This document shows, in pieces, positions 7,965-16,570 of a DNA stretch of 43,427 bases. The position numbers and the translations under genes were made by a program. A model generated the notes under the pieces. That model was not told the origin of the DNA, ran no database searches, and saw only the letters and a list, made by a program, of their open reading frames with translations. The stretch is from CAZDET01 sp964504335 (GTDB lineage: Bacteria; Bacteroidota; Bacteroidia; Chitinophagales; Saprospiraceae). The stretch lies in the NCBI GenBank assembly GCA_964504335.1, contig CAZDET010000043.1, positions 1 to 43,427 of the forward strand, given 5' to 3'. How positions within the stretch are numbered: the first letter of the stretch is position 1; each line of letters begins with the position of its first letter.

Positions 7965-8651
7965 TCACAGCGGTACATCCTCCTCATTCATCAGGCGCCC
8001 GTGGTGGATGCGAATGATACGCGCCTGAAAGTTCTCGAGGATGCGGTAGTCGTGGGTGGCGAAGATGACGGCGGCATTGTGGGCACGGGCCAGTTCGCGC
8101 ATCAGGAGTAGGATATCGTCGCTGGTTTCCGGGTCGAGGTTGCCGGTGGCTTCGTCGGCGATGAGCAGCCGCGGTTGATTGATGAGCGCGCGGGCGAAGG
8201 CAACGCGCTGCTGCTCGCCGCCGGAAAGCTGGTGGGGCATGGAGCGGTATTTATCCGCCAGATCCACTTCGTGGAGCACTTGTTCGATACGTCGCTGGTT
8301 GTCGGCAGTGTCGCGTTGACCGGTGGCTTCGAGCACGAAGCGCAAGTTATCGGCCACGCTGCGATCGGTTAGGAGGTTAAATTCCTGAAAAACAATGCCC
8401 AGTTCGCGCCGGAGCTTGGGGATCGTGTGCCGGTTGAGGGTATTTAGATCGAATCCAGCCACCGTTGCTTCTCCTTTGCGCAGGGGGAGGGCTCCGTAGA
8501 GGGTTTTGAGCAAGCTGGATTTGCCACTGCCGGTACGGCCGATCAGGTAGGTAAATTCCCCCTCGGATATACTCAAATGGATATTCTGCAAGATGCGGTT
8601 TTCTCCCTGATAGATATCCACATCACGTAATTCGACAACTTGATTAGACAT
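7965..8651 (-). CDS. ftsE: FtsE-like ABC transporter ATP-binding protein
   Basis: A 228-residue ATPase with Walker A GRTGSGKSS (38-46), Q-loop Gln89, signature LSGGEQQR (142-149), Walker B LLIADEATG (162-170) and switch His in FATHDYR. Length and the motif NLLTDRSVADNLRF match the FtsE branch of ABC ATPases, which works with FtsX to control peptidoglycan hydrolases at division. No ftsX is in the window; in Bacteroidota the two genes are often apart. LolD/MacB-type ATPases are the main alternative, so the symbol is likely but not certain. It is transcribed alone, convergent with the S9 peptidase and divergent from ccmE. Confidence 0.85.
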   Translation of the reverse strand: MSNQVVELRDVDIYQGENRILQNIHLSISEGEFTYLIGRTGSGKSSLLKTLYGALPLRKGEATVAGFDLNTLNRHTIPKLRRELGIVFQEFNLLTDRSVADNLRFVLEATGQRDTADNQRRIEQVLHEVDLADKYRSMPHQLSGGEQQRVAFARALINQPRLLIADEATGNLDPETSDDILLLMRELARAHNAAVIFATHDYRILENFQARIIRIHHGRLMNEEDVPL

Positions 8652-8705
8652 ACTAGCGCGTCCTTTGCTGTAAAAATAGAAAAAGGATTTTTGACAGCAT
8701 TTTTA

Positions 8706-8735
8706 CCCCTTCTCGAAGGGGCTGGCTTAATTTTG
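8706..8735. promoter_or_regulatory. Hairpin and TAnnTTTG box between ftsE and ccmE
   Basis: CCCCTT (8706-8711) and AAGGGG (8716-8721) form a perfect 6-bp stem around a CTCG loop. Next to it, TAATTTTG at 8728-8735 matches the TAnnTTTG minus-7 consensus in the ccmE direction. No TTTG box at 19-21 bp upstream was seen, so the promoter call is tentative. Confidence 0.3.
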
Positions 8736-8844
8736 AAAAAATTCGATTTTTGCCAGTCAAAGCTGACGCAGTCCTGATCTTCAAAGCCAACCGCTGCAAA
8801 TCAAGCGGTGTTTGCTTGATACTACTATCCACCAGTCGAATGCT

Positions 8845-9243
8845 ATGAAAAAAGTATACATCATCGCCGCTATCCTCATCGTCGGAGCCATTGCACTACT
8901 GACCAATGCCGCCGACGACTTGAGCACTTACGCCACGTTCGCCGAAGCACAGGCCCAGAAAGGCCGTGTAAAGATTGCCGGACAGTTGGCCAAAGACATG
9001 GAAATGGTTTATGATCCACAAACGGATCCCAACTATTTCAGCTTCTACGTCCGCGACAATGACGGACAGACCCAGAAAGTCGTATTACTCCAGTCTAAAC
9101 CACAGGACTTTGAACTGTCAGAGCAAATTGTGCTCACCGGACGCATGCAAGAGGAGGTCTTTCTGGCTACCGATATTTTGCTCAAGTGCCCATCCAAGTA
9201 CAAAGACGAAGAGCTGTATCTGAAGGAGCAACAGACCTCTTAG
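8845..9243 (+). CDS. ccmE: Cytochrome c maturation protein CcmE, CxxxY type
   Basis: A 132-residue periplasmic haem chaperone with one N-terminal membrane helix (MKKVYIIAAILIVGAIALL) and an OB-fold (about 30-110). Start ATG 8845 is chosen over in-frame codons upstream because the anchor begins there. The haem-binding motif near the C-terminus, HxxxY in E. coli, here reads CPSKY (Cys115-Tyr119), that is CxxxY, the variant described in Desulfovibrio and some archaea. CcmE receives haem from CcmC and passes it to CcmF, whose gene is next, 77 bp downstream. ccmA, ccmB, ccmC and ccmH are not in the window. The flexible tail after the motif is short, as expected for the class. Confidence 0.9.
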   Translation: MKKVYIIAAILIVGAIALLTNAADDLSTYATFAEAQAQKGRVKIAGQLAKDMEMVYDPQTDPNYFSFYVRDNDGQTQKVVLLQSKPQDFELSEQIVLTGRMQEEVFLATDILLKCPSKYKDEELYLKEQQTS

Positions 9244-9320
9244 TAAGAAAGGGTGAACCTGGGAAATAGCACATTTTAAGCGCCGTGGCAACAGAAAACG
9301 GCAGAGCTTAAACAGAGACA

Positions 9321-12197
9321 ATGAACGGAAACGGAGAAATACAATACATAGGGGAGCATTTACTACCCGGCTACCTCGGGCACTTTGGGATTATCCTGAG
9401 TTTCGTAACGGCGTTACTGGCGATGGTTTCCTATTTCCTGGCGACCCGACACCGGGAGGATCAGGGCCTGTCGGCCGAATGGGCCAAAGTAGGACGGTGG
9501 GCATTTGGTATCCACGGCCTGGCCTTGTTCACAGCGATCGGCTGCATTTTCTACGCGATGCTCAATCAGTATTACGAATATCAGTACGTGCAGGCGCACG
9601 TCAGTGCGGATCTGGACATGCGGTACATTTTTTCTGCCTTCTGGGAAGGGCAGGAGGGGAGCTTTTTGCTCTGGCTCTTTTGGCACGTGGTACTCGGTGG
9701 TGTGCTGATTGCCACTGCGCGCAAGTGGGAGTTTCCGGTGATGACCGTAGTGGCGTCCGTGCAAGTGGTCATTCTGACTATGATCCTCGGGGTTTACATT
9801 GGCTTCGGTGATTATTTCATTAAAATCGGCTCTAATCCGACCTTGTTGCTGCGCGATGTGATGGACGCGCCCATCTTTGCGCAATCGGATTACGTAAAGC
9901 TGTTGCAGGGAACCGGGTTGAATCCGTTGCTTCAGAATTACTGGATGACCATTCACCCACCGACGCTCTTTCTCGGATTTGCTTCTACTATCGTACCCTT
10001 CGCGTTTGCCGTAGCGGGGCTCTGGACGGGCGATCACAAGGGGTGGCTGCGAGCGGTACAACCCTGGGCATTATTCAGTGCGGCGATTTTGGGTATCGGT
10101 ATCCTGATGGGAGCTGCCTGGGCCTACGAAGCGCTCAATTTCGGTGGCTATTGGGCCTGGGACCCCGTAGAGAATACCTCGCTTGTTCCCTGGTTGATTT
10201 TGGTGGCCGGCTTGCACACCAATCTGATTGCCCGGGCCACCGGTCATAGTATTCGGGCTACATATGTGTACTACCTACTTACGTTTGTGCTGATTGTCTA
10301 TTCCACCTTTCTGACTCGTAGTGGTATTCTGGGAGAAACTTCCGTACATGCATTTACGGAGATGGGATTGGAAAACCAGCTGCTCTTCTTCATCGGTAGT
10401 TATCTGTTGCTCTCCATTGGCCTGCTGGCCTGGCGGTATCGCTCGGTACCGGCTCCGGTGAAGGAGGAATCCACGGCTAGTAAAGAATTCTGGATGTTCA
10501 TCGGAAGTCTCGTGTTGCTGTTTTCGGCCATTCTGATCACTGCTTCCACGAGTTTGCCGGTCTACAATAAGATCGTTCAATTTTTCGACCCTACGTACGT
10601 CGGGCAAGTGCTGACCGATCCGGAGCCGCACTACAATAAATACCAGGTGTGGATCGGTGTATTTATTGGCTTGCTTTCCGGCTTTAGCCAGTTTTTGCGC
10701 TGGCGCGAGCAGCGCTTTTCCACGGCTTGGAAGAAATTTGCAATCCACACCGGCATTGCGCTGGTAGCTGCCGTCGTATTGACGATCATTACCCGTCAAT
10801 TTTTTGAAACCTACACCTGGCAATACACCTTGCTGATGGTCACGGCCTGGTTTGTAGTGGTCACTAACCTGGACTACGTGATCAGCTTCACGCGCCACAA
10901 CCTCAAGGCCTCTGGATCGGCCGTTTCCCACATCGGATTCGGATTGATGATCGTTGGTATTCTGGCTAGCGGACTCAATAAGGAAGTCATCTCGAACAAT
11001 CCCTTTTTGATGGAAGGGCTGACCGACGACGAGGAAGCCCGCCGCAAGACCATCCTTTTATTCGAAGATTCTCCGATGATCATGGAGGATTACGAGCTAA
11101 TGCTGACCGGTGATACGATCGATAAGCTCACGCGGACCTTTATTGTCAATTACAAGCGCCGCAACGCGGAAGGAGAAGTGGTCGAAGAATTCAACTTAAA
11201 GCCCAACGTCTTGTACGACAAGCAATTTTCAAAGATTGCTGCTGTCAATCCGAGTACCAAACACTACCTGACCCACGACGTATTCACCGTTATTACCCAT
11301 CTCCCGGAGGAGGAAATCAGCGTAGAATCCCGACGGGCGAAGGAGGATAGTTTACTGTATCAGAGCGCCGAGCTTCAGCCTGGGGCTTCATTCAGCTTCT
11401 TGGATACGGTGCCCATCAAAGACCTCGACACCTTTGAGGTGCGCCACTACAGCGTGACCCTCGATAGCCTGACCCGCACCCCCACTCACCCGGAATACGA
11501 GCCGGAGCCCGGGGATATCGCCATCGGGGCCATTCTGAAAGTGAAAAGTTCGAGAGACGAAGAGGTCTTCACGGCCCGGCCAATGATTTTGCTGCGAGGC
11601 GAATTGGCCTACAACTATCCGGTACAGCTCAATGAGATAGATACGCGGGTTCGGTTGGAAGAAAAAACGTTCGAGTCCTTCCTGGTTTCCGAAGGCGCAA
11701 TTGAGTACCAGGAAGTCGATCTGGCGCAGGGCGAATCGGTTCGCATCGACGGGCTCGACGTCCGCCTGATACGGTATAATCCCAATCCTTCCCATCCGGA
11801 TTACCAGGCTGAAGAGGGCGACATTACCGCTGCTGCCGAACTGGAGGTGACCGATGACCAGGGACAGACCTACCAGGTAGCGCCCTTGTTTCTCATTCGC
11901 GATTCACAGCCGATGGATCTCAAAGCACAGGTACATCCTCTCCAATTTCATGCTCGTTTCGTGCGGCTTGACCCAAAAACCGGAAAAGCCAAATTGTTGC
12001 TGGGGCGCCACGCCGCTCCCGATACGCCTACTGCTGCCATTGGTGTAGCTCCCCGCTCCTACCGGAGCGACTGGATTGCGTTGCAGGCAACGGTCTTTCC
12101 GGGTATTAACTTCTTCTGGTTAGGATCGCTAATGATGATGGTCGGACTGCTCTTCAGTATGGTTTACCGGTTGCGGCAACCCAAAGCTCGCGAGTAA
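9321..12197 (+). CDS. ccmF: Haem lyase CcmF/CcsA-family cytochrome c assembly protein
   Basis: A 958-residue multi-spanning membrane protein that ligates haem to apocytochrome c. The tryptophan-rich WWD segment reads GGYWAWDPVENTSLVPW (about 275-291). FWEGQEGSFLLW near 110-121 is another CcmF/NrfE hallmark. About 15 membrane segments are visible, the last near 930-950. Between about 560 and 920 lies a large periplasmic region, much longer than in proteobacterial CcmF (about 650 residues in total). It contains two related units, THPEYEPEPGDIAIGA and SHPDYQAEEGDITAAA, about 100 residues apart. It follows ccmE and ends in TAATG, overlapping the next start by one base, so all three genes probably form an operon. 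Confidence 0.92.
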   Translation: MNGNGEIQYIGEHLLPGYLGHFGIILSFVTALLAMVSYFLATRHREDQGLSAEWAKVGRWAFGIHGLALFTAIGCIFYAMLNQYYEYQYVQAHVSADLDMRYIFSAFWEGQEGSFLLWLFWHVVLGGVLIATARKWEFPVMTVVASVQVVILTMILGVYIGFGDYFIKIGSNPTLLLRDVMDAPIFAQSDYVKLLQGTGLNPLLQNYWMTIHPPTLFLGFASTIVPFAFAVAGLWTGDHKGWLRAVQPWALFSAAILGIGILMGAAWAYEALNFGGYWAWDPVENTSLVPWLILVAGLHTNLIARATGHSIRATYVYYLLTFVLIVYSTFLTRSGILGETSVHAFTEMGLENQLLFFIGSYLLLSIGLLAWRYRSVPAPVKEESTASKEFWMFIGSLVLLFSAILITASTSLPVYNKIVQFFDPTYVGQVLTDPEPHYNKYQVWIGVFIGLLSGFSQFLRWREQRFSTAWKKFAIHTGIALVAAVVLTIITRQFFETYTWQYTLLMVTAWFVVVTNLDYVISFTRHNLKASGSAVSHIGFGLMIVGILASGLNKEVISNNPFLMEGLTDDEEARRKTILLFEDSPMIMEDYELMLTGDTIDKLTRTFIVNYKRRNAEGEVVEEFNLKPNVLYDKQFSKIAAVNPSTKHYLTHDVFTVITHLPEEEISVESRRAKEDSLLYQSAELQPGASFSFLDTVPIKDLDTFEVRHYSVTLDSLTRTPTHPEYEPEPGDIAIGAILKVKSSRDEEVFTARPMILLRGELAYNYPVQLNEIDTRVRLEEKTFESFLVSEGAIEYQEVDLAQGESVRIDGLDVRLIRYNPNPSHPDYQAEEGDITAAAELEVTDDQGQTYQVAPLFLIRDSQPMDLKAQVHPLQFHARFVRLDPKTGKAKLLLGRHAAPDTPTAAIGVAPRSYRSDWIALQATVFPGINFFWLGSLMMMVGLLFSMVYRLRQPKARE

Positions 12198-12970
12198 TGC
12201 AACGCATCTGTTTGATCGGTGCCGGCAATGTCGGTTACCACCTGGGGCAGCAGTTGGTGCGTGTCGGCCGGGAAGTAGTGCAAGTGTTTAGTCGGGAGCA
12301 ATCGAAAGCAGCGGCGTTAGCTCAATTGATTGGAGCCGAGCCCATACACCGCCTGGAATCGGTTTGCCCGGATGCCGACTTATATTTATTGGCAGTATCC
12401 GATGATGCTATTGAGCCCGTAGCAACCACCCTCGGCTTCCAACTGGAAAAATCGGGTACCCTGGCCCACACTTCCGGGGCCATACCATCCACGGTGCTGG
12501 CCAATCATGCGAAATCCTACGGCATATTCTATCCGCTTCAGAGCTTTAATCGAAGCCGAATGGTAGATTGGGCAGTGGTGCCTCTCATTTACTATTCGCC
12601 GGAGGGAGAAGTGGAAGATCAATTGCGCGAATTGGCGGAAGCGGTGAGTGGAAGCCCCTATCGAGTGGATGATACCGACCGCCGACAACTGCATCTGGCG
12701 GCGGTATTTGCAAATAATTTCACCAACTACCTGCTACACGTCAGCAGCGAGTTGCTGTCCGATCATTCATTACCCTTTGAGTTATTGCTCCCGCTCATTC
12801 GCGAAACGGTAGACCGCCTGGAGGAACAGGCGCCAAAGCAAGGCCAAACCGGCCCAGCGATCCGCCGGGATGCCGCTACGATGCGCCGCCACCTCCAACT
12901 GCTCGAAGGCCAGCCGGACTGGGCGGAGTTGTACAAGGCGCTTAGTAAGGGTATTCAGCGCGATTTGTGA
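12197..12970 (+). CDS. Rossmann-like/DUF2520 protein
   Basis: A 257-residue protein with an N-terminal NAD(P)-binding Rossmann fold (ICLIGAGNVGYHLGQQL, 4-20) and a helical C-terminal DUF2520 domain (about 135-250). It resembles pyrroline-5-carboxylate reductase and 6-phosphogluconate dehydrogenase-like proteins. LAHTSGAIPS and IFYPLQSFNR are typical of the family. The substrate is unknown; dehydrogenase or reductase activity is only inferred from the fold. ATG overlaps the ccmF stop by one base, suggesting translational coupling. The stop at 12970 directly abuts that of the convergent gene. Confidence 0.85.
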   Translation: MQRICLIGAGNVGYHLGQQLVRVGREVVQVFSREQSKAAALAQLIGAEPIHRLESVCPDADLYLLAVSDDAIEPVATTLGFQLEKSGTLAHTSGAIPSTVLANHAKSYGIFYPLQSFNRSRMVDWAVVPLIYYSPEGEVEDQLRELAEAVSGSPYRVDDTDRRQLHLAAVFANNFTNYLLHVSSELLSDHSLPFELLLPLIRETVDRLEEQAPKQGQTGPAIRRDAATMRRHLQLLEGQPDWAELYKALSKGIQRDL

Positions 12971-15322
12971 TCAGTTCACTTTCCTTAGTTGGCCATCTCC
13001 TTCTTCCACCAGGATAAAAGCGCCGGAATAACCGGCGTTGCGCGCCCTGGTCCGTACCGTACGCGCTTCTTCGAGTGTACGCAGATTGCCTACATAGAAT
13101 ACCGTCAGATTATTTTTAGGACGACTTTCGATAGTGCCGAGGCTGGCAGCCCGGTTGCGGTCGAAATTTTGGGGTTGGCCGTAGGCCCCCAGTTGTACCT
13201 TATACGGAGCCGTTCCGCGCATAGCGGTGTTGTTGCCACCTGGAGGAAGGTTGCCGGAAGTGTTACCGGTGGTCTCCTGTACGGGAAAGGCACCGCTGTA
13301 TCCGCGGGAGCGCACCCGTGGCACCATTTGTTTGGCATCGGCCATGGTGGCATATCCCCCGACCCGCACTTTGTAGGAACTACCTACCTGGACGTAGTAG
13401 AGGTTGCCCAATTCGGCAAGCGATCGATAATTATTTAAATCCGGCACCTTGTTGAGGGCGGCTACTTGCACGGAGTACGTTCCGGGGACTGGGCCAGCGG
13501 CACTTCCCGGGTTACCACCTATGGGAGGGGTAGGGGTGGTGGTTCCACCCGGAAGTAGTCGCAGCACCCCGAGAATATCTTTGTTAAATCCATCTCCAAC
13601 AGGAAGGGGAAATGTCAGCGGATTGTAGCCCGTGGCTTCGATCCGAATGTCGTAGGTGTTGTATGGATTGAGTGACAGGAAGTAATCACCTGCGGCATTG
13701 GTGACGGCGCTGTAGGTTTCCTGCGTTGCCCGGTTCGTCACAGTGATCAGGGCATTTTGAATGGGAATCTGAGTGTTGTAATCCACGACTTTTCCGGGGT
13801 AGGATTCACTGAGTCGATTCATAGTGACAACGATGGGCTGCCCACTCGATAGGTCCATATTGGCCATCGGAATCGTGGCACTGGTGTAACCGTCTTTGCT
13901 CACCACCAGGATGCACGATAGATCCTGCAGGACCTGGAATACATACTGACCGGAATTATCGGCCTGGTAGGCACCATCGCCGCAATCGGTGAAGTCCACG
14001 ACGGTACCGGGAATGAGGGTGCCGTCTACGGCATCCCGCATCACCAGCGTGATATTGCGCGAGCTTCGCGCTACGTGGTAAATATCTTCATTACCGGTAC
14101 CTCCGGTGCGATTGGATACCACGTAGCCAATATTTCGTCCTTCATCGAACACAAATCCATAGTCATCGCGGGGCGAATTGATGGCGGCACCGAGGTGGTA
14201 AATTTGGGAGAATCCCCGGCTGGTCTGTTCATCCGCACTGAACACATCGAAGCCCCCCAGGCCAGGGTGGTAATCGGAGGCAAAGTACAGCGTGCTCCCA
14301 TCGTAATAGGGTGTGATTTCATGTCCGACAGAATTGACGATCGGTCCGAGGTTTTCGGGATTGGCGTAGCTGTTTCCGACCCGCCGGGCTCGGTAAATAT
14401 CGTACCCGCCGAAGCTATCGGATCGGTCGGAGGCGAAATAAATTTCCGATCCGTCGGGCGAAAACGTTGCAAAGCCGGTATTGAAGCCGGAGTTGTACGG
14501 AAACGGCCGTACGTTTACCCATTGCCCGCTGGGATTGACATCGGCCAGGTACAATGTAAGCACCATACCGCTGGTGGGAATATGCCGGGTGCCGTCGATG
14601 AAATTATTTAGCGTAATGGCTACCTGCGAGCCATCCGGAGAGTAAGCAATGGGTCCGATCCCGATACCCCGGCGGTCGGGTTGGTAGCCGGTTTCGAGCA
14701 GGTAGGGAACGGATAAATAGCTATTCGATTCAATGGTGGATACGAAGGGCAGATTGACGGCAGCGCCATCGAAAGCTGTATTCAAATCGGTGCGAGCGGA
14801 AGAGAAAGTCACCTGATCCAGAACGGCAAAGTGGGGCCCGAAATCGCTGAAGGGCGTATTAATTGATTCTTCGGTCACGGTGAAACCCGCCGATTCGGCC
14901 AGTTGCTGTTTTGCGAAATCCGTGCTTTGGGCAAAGTTATCCCCGACGACGGGATCGACATCGCGTGCATACACCAGAAACCATTGCTTAGCCTCATCGT
15001 AGCGCCCCAGCGATTTGAGCACCAGAGCGTGTTCTAGAATAGTGGTCGGGGCAACCCCTTGTAGTTGGACAGCCCGCGCGTAGTAGCGGTTAGCCTCATC
15101 AAGCAGGTTGAGATGCCGGTAGGAATCAGCAATTTTGCTGAGCGCCTCGATATCATCCGCTTTTCGATTGAGTGCCTCCCGGTAGGATTTAATGGCTTCG
15201 TTGTAGGCGTGAATGTCGTACTGCTTGTTGGCAGTGTTCATCAACTTCCGGAAATTCTGGGCCTGAGAGGGAATACTTAGCCCGATAAAGGCCAGGCACA
15301 AGGCAAAGATGTAGCACTTCAT
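12971..15322 (-). CDS. TPR/PD40/SPOR envelope protein (PorE-like without OmpA domain)
   Basis: A 783-residue secreted protein. Signal peptide MKCYIFALCLAFIGLSIPSQA is followed by TPR repeats (about 25-125) and PD40/WD40-like beta-propeller blades (about 200-420, with YSPDGSQVAI, FSPDGSEIYFASDR and LYFASDYHPGLGGFDVF). Two carboxypeptidase-regulatory-like beta domains come next (about 430-600). After a Pro/Gly linker there are two SPOR domains (about 615-690, YSVQVAALNK; 708-780, YKVQLGAYGQ). The order TPR-PD40-CRD matches PorE and related type IX secretion components, but those end in an OmpA peptidoglycan-binding domain. Here SPOR repeats, which bind denuded glycans at septa, replace it. A structural role in anchoring an outer-membrane complex to the cell wall is inferred. 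It is transcribed 79 bp after the FGE-like lipoprotein gene. Confidence 0.85.
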   Translation of the reverse strand: MKCYIFALCLAFIGLSIPSQAQNFRKLMNTANKQYDIHAYNEAIKSYREALNRKADDIEALSKIADSYRHLNLLDEANRYYARAVQLQGVAPTTILEHALVLKSLGRYDEAKQWFLVYARDVDPVVGDNFAQSTDFAKQQLAESAGFTVTEESINTPFSDFGPHFAVLDQVTFSSARTDLNTAFDGAAVNLPFVSTIESNSYLSVPYLLETGYQPDRRGIGIGPIAYSPDGSQVAITLNNFIDGTRHIPTSGMVLTLYLADVNPSGQWVNVRPFPYNSGFNTGFATFSPDGSEIYFASDRSDSFGGYDIYRARRVGNSYANPENLGPIVNSVGHEITPYYDGSTLYFASDYHPGLGGFDVFSADEQTSRGFSQIYHLGAAINSPRDDYGFVFDEGRNIGYVVSNRTGGTGNEDIYHVARSSRNITLVMRDAVDGTLIPGTVVDFTDCGDGAYQADNSGQYVFQVLQDLSCILVVSKDGYTSATIPMANMDLSSGQPIVVTMNRLSESYPGKVVDYNTQIPIQNALITVTNRATQETYSAVTNAAGDYFLSLNPYNTYDIRIEATGYNPLTFPLPVGDGFNKDILGVLRLLPGGTTTPTPPIGGNPGSAAGPVPGTYSVQVAALNKVPDLNNYRSLAELGNLYYVQVGSSYKVRVGGYATMADAKQMVPRVRSRGYSGAFPVQETTGNTSGNLPPGGNNTAMRGTAPYKVQLGAYGQPQNFDRNRAASLGTIESRPKNNLTVFYVGNLRTLEEARTVRTRARNAGYSGAFILVEEGDGQLRKVN

Positions 15323-15401
15323 ATCGGATCGTCTTTTGTAGGGATGGAGGTTACTTACCGCTTAAATGTATTAAAAATTGTAATCAGAGCGGCCGTTGGG
15401 T

Positions 15402-16559
15402 TCAATTGGTAGTAATATCGCGGACACAGCGGCAGCCGGTGTGCTCGAGTCCGGTATCCGGGCTCGACTTCATGCGGGCGGCTACGCGATAGCCGGAGCA
15501 GTAGCTGTCGTTGCACAGAAAGGACCCGCCCCTGAGGACTTTCTTAGGTACGCTTGGTTCGTCGGGGTCATAGCTGCGGGCCGGGCCCAATGGGTTTTCA
15601 ACCACCGACTGGGCGCGCTGCCGGTAGGTATCCGGTCGGTACCAGTCGGCTACCCATTCCCAGACGTTGCCCGCCATGTCGTACAGCTGAAATTCGTTGG
15701 CGGGGAAACTGCCCACCGGTGCCACCCGGTGGAAGTGATCGGCTTCCGTATTATTTAGCGGGAAGGCACCCTGCCAGTAATTGGCACGCTTAGGGCTTAC
15801 GGCTTCATTCCCCCAGGGATAGATAGAATTCGCCAGTCCTCCCCGGGCGGCGTATTCCCATTCTGCTTCGGTGGGCAGGCGTTTTCCGGCCCATTTGCAG
15901 TACATGGCGGCATCGTACCAGGCGATTTGCACGACGGGGCGTTGTTCGAAATCCGGTGGCAGGGCTACGTCCGGTCCTTGGGGTTGCTGCCAATCTGCGC
16001 CTTCTACGGGCATCCACCAATCACCGGGGGCGTAGTGGCCGGTCTGAGTGGGCTGGTAGAAAACGAGGCCCATCGGTTCGAGCGAGATGCCTTCGGGCAT
16101 AGGGGTGCCAGGGGGGAGTTGACTCAAAATCTCCTGGGGATCAATAGAGCGTTCGGCGACCGTCCGGTAGCCGGTGGCTTCGACAAATTCGGCGAATTCG
16201 GCATTGGTTACCTCGTGGGCGTCGATCCAGAAAGCATGGACGGCAACGGTGTGTTTGGGCAGCTCATCGGGGCGAGCCTGGGCATTGTCTCCTCCCATTT
16301 CAAAGCGCCCCCCTTCGATGCGCACCATGCCGTTGAAGTCGCCGGCGCGCTGGCTGTCGATCGGCAGTTGCCGGATTTCTTCGGCAAAGGAGGCCAGCAA
16401 ATTTTCTCCGGCGGGGCTAGAGCGACCACTTCCGTCGTAGCAATTTGCGTTTTGAGTTGTATTGAATCGGTACTGCGCCCGGTTGCGCACCGAATTATCC
16501 TCTCCACAACTTGTGCACATCAAGCAGAGGATAAGATAAAGCCCGATTATTCGGAGCAT
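15402..16559 (-). CDS. FGE/SUMF1-like lipoprotein with active-site cysteine pair
   Basis: A 385-residue lipoprotein: signal MLRIIGLYLILCLMCTSC (lipid Cys18), then a formylglycine-generating enzyme fold (about 70-380). Motifs include RIEGGRFEMGGD, DAHEVTNAEFAEFV, KRLPTEAEWEYAARGG, YDMAGNVWEWVADWY and KVLRGGSFLC. Unlike GldJ/GldK-type relatives, it keeps Cys349 and Cys354 in CNDSYC, the spacing of the catalytic pair of human FGE (Cys336/Cys341). It may therefore convert a sulfatase Cys to formylglycine, or be a lipid-anchored enzyme of that chemistry in the periplasm or at the surface. No sulfatase is in the window. It starts 11 bp after the mqnP-like gene and is probably cotranscribed with it. 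Confidence 0.85.
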   Translation of the reverse strand: MLRIIGLYLILCLMCTSCGEDNSVRNRAQYRFNTTQNANCYDGSGRSSPAGENLLASFAEEIRQLPIDSQRAGDFNGMVRIEGGRFEMGGDNAQARPDELPKHTVAVHAFWIDAHEVTNAEFAEFVEATGYRTVAERSIDPQEILSQLPPGTPMPEGISLEPMGLVFYQPTQTGHYAPGDWWMPVEGADWQQPQGPDVALPPDFEQRPVVQIAWYDAAMYCKWAGKRLPTEAEWEYAARGGLANSIYPWGNEAVSPKRANYWQGAFPLNNTEADHFHRVAPVGSFPANEFQLYDMAGNVWEWVADWYRPDTYRQRAQSVVENPLGPARSYDPDEPSVPKKVLRGGSFLCNDSYCSGYRVAARMKSSPDTGLEHTGCRCVRDITTN

Positions 16560-16570
16560 AAATCAGTTCC

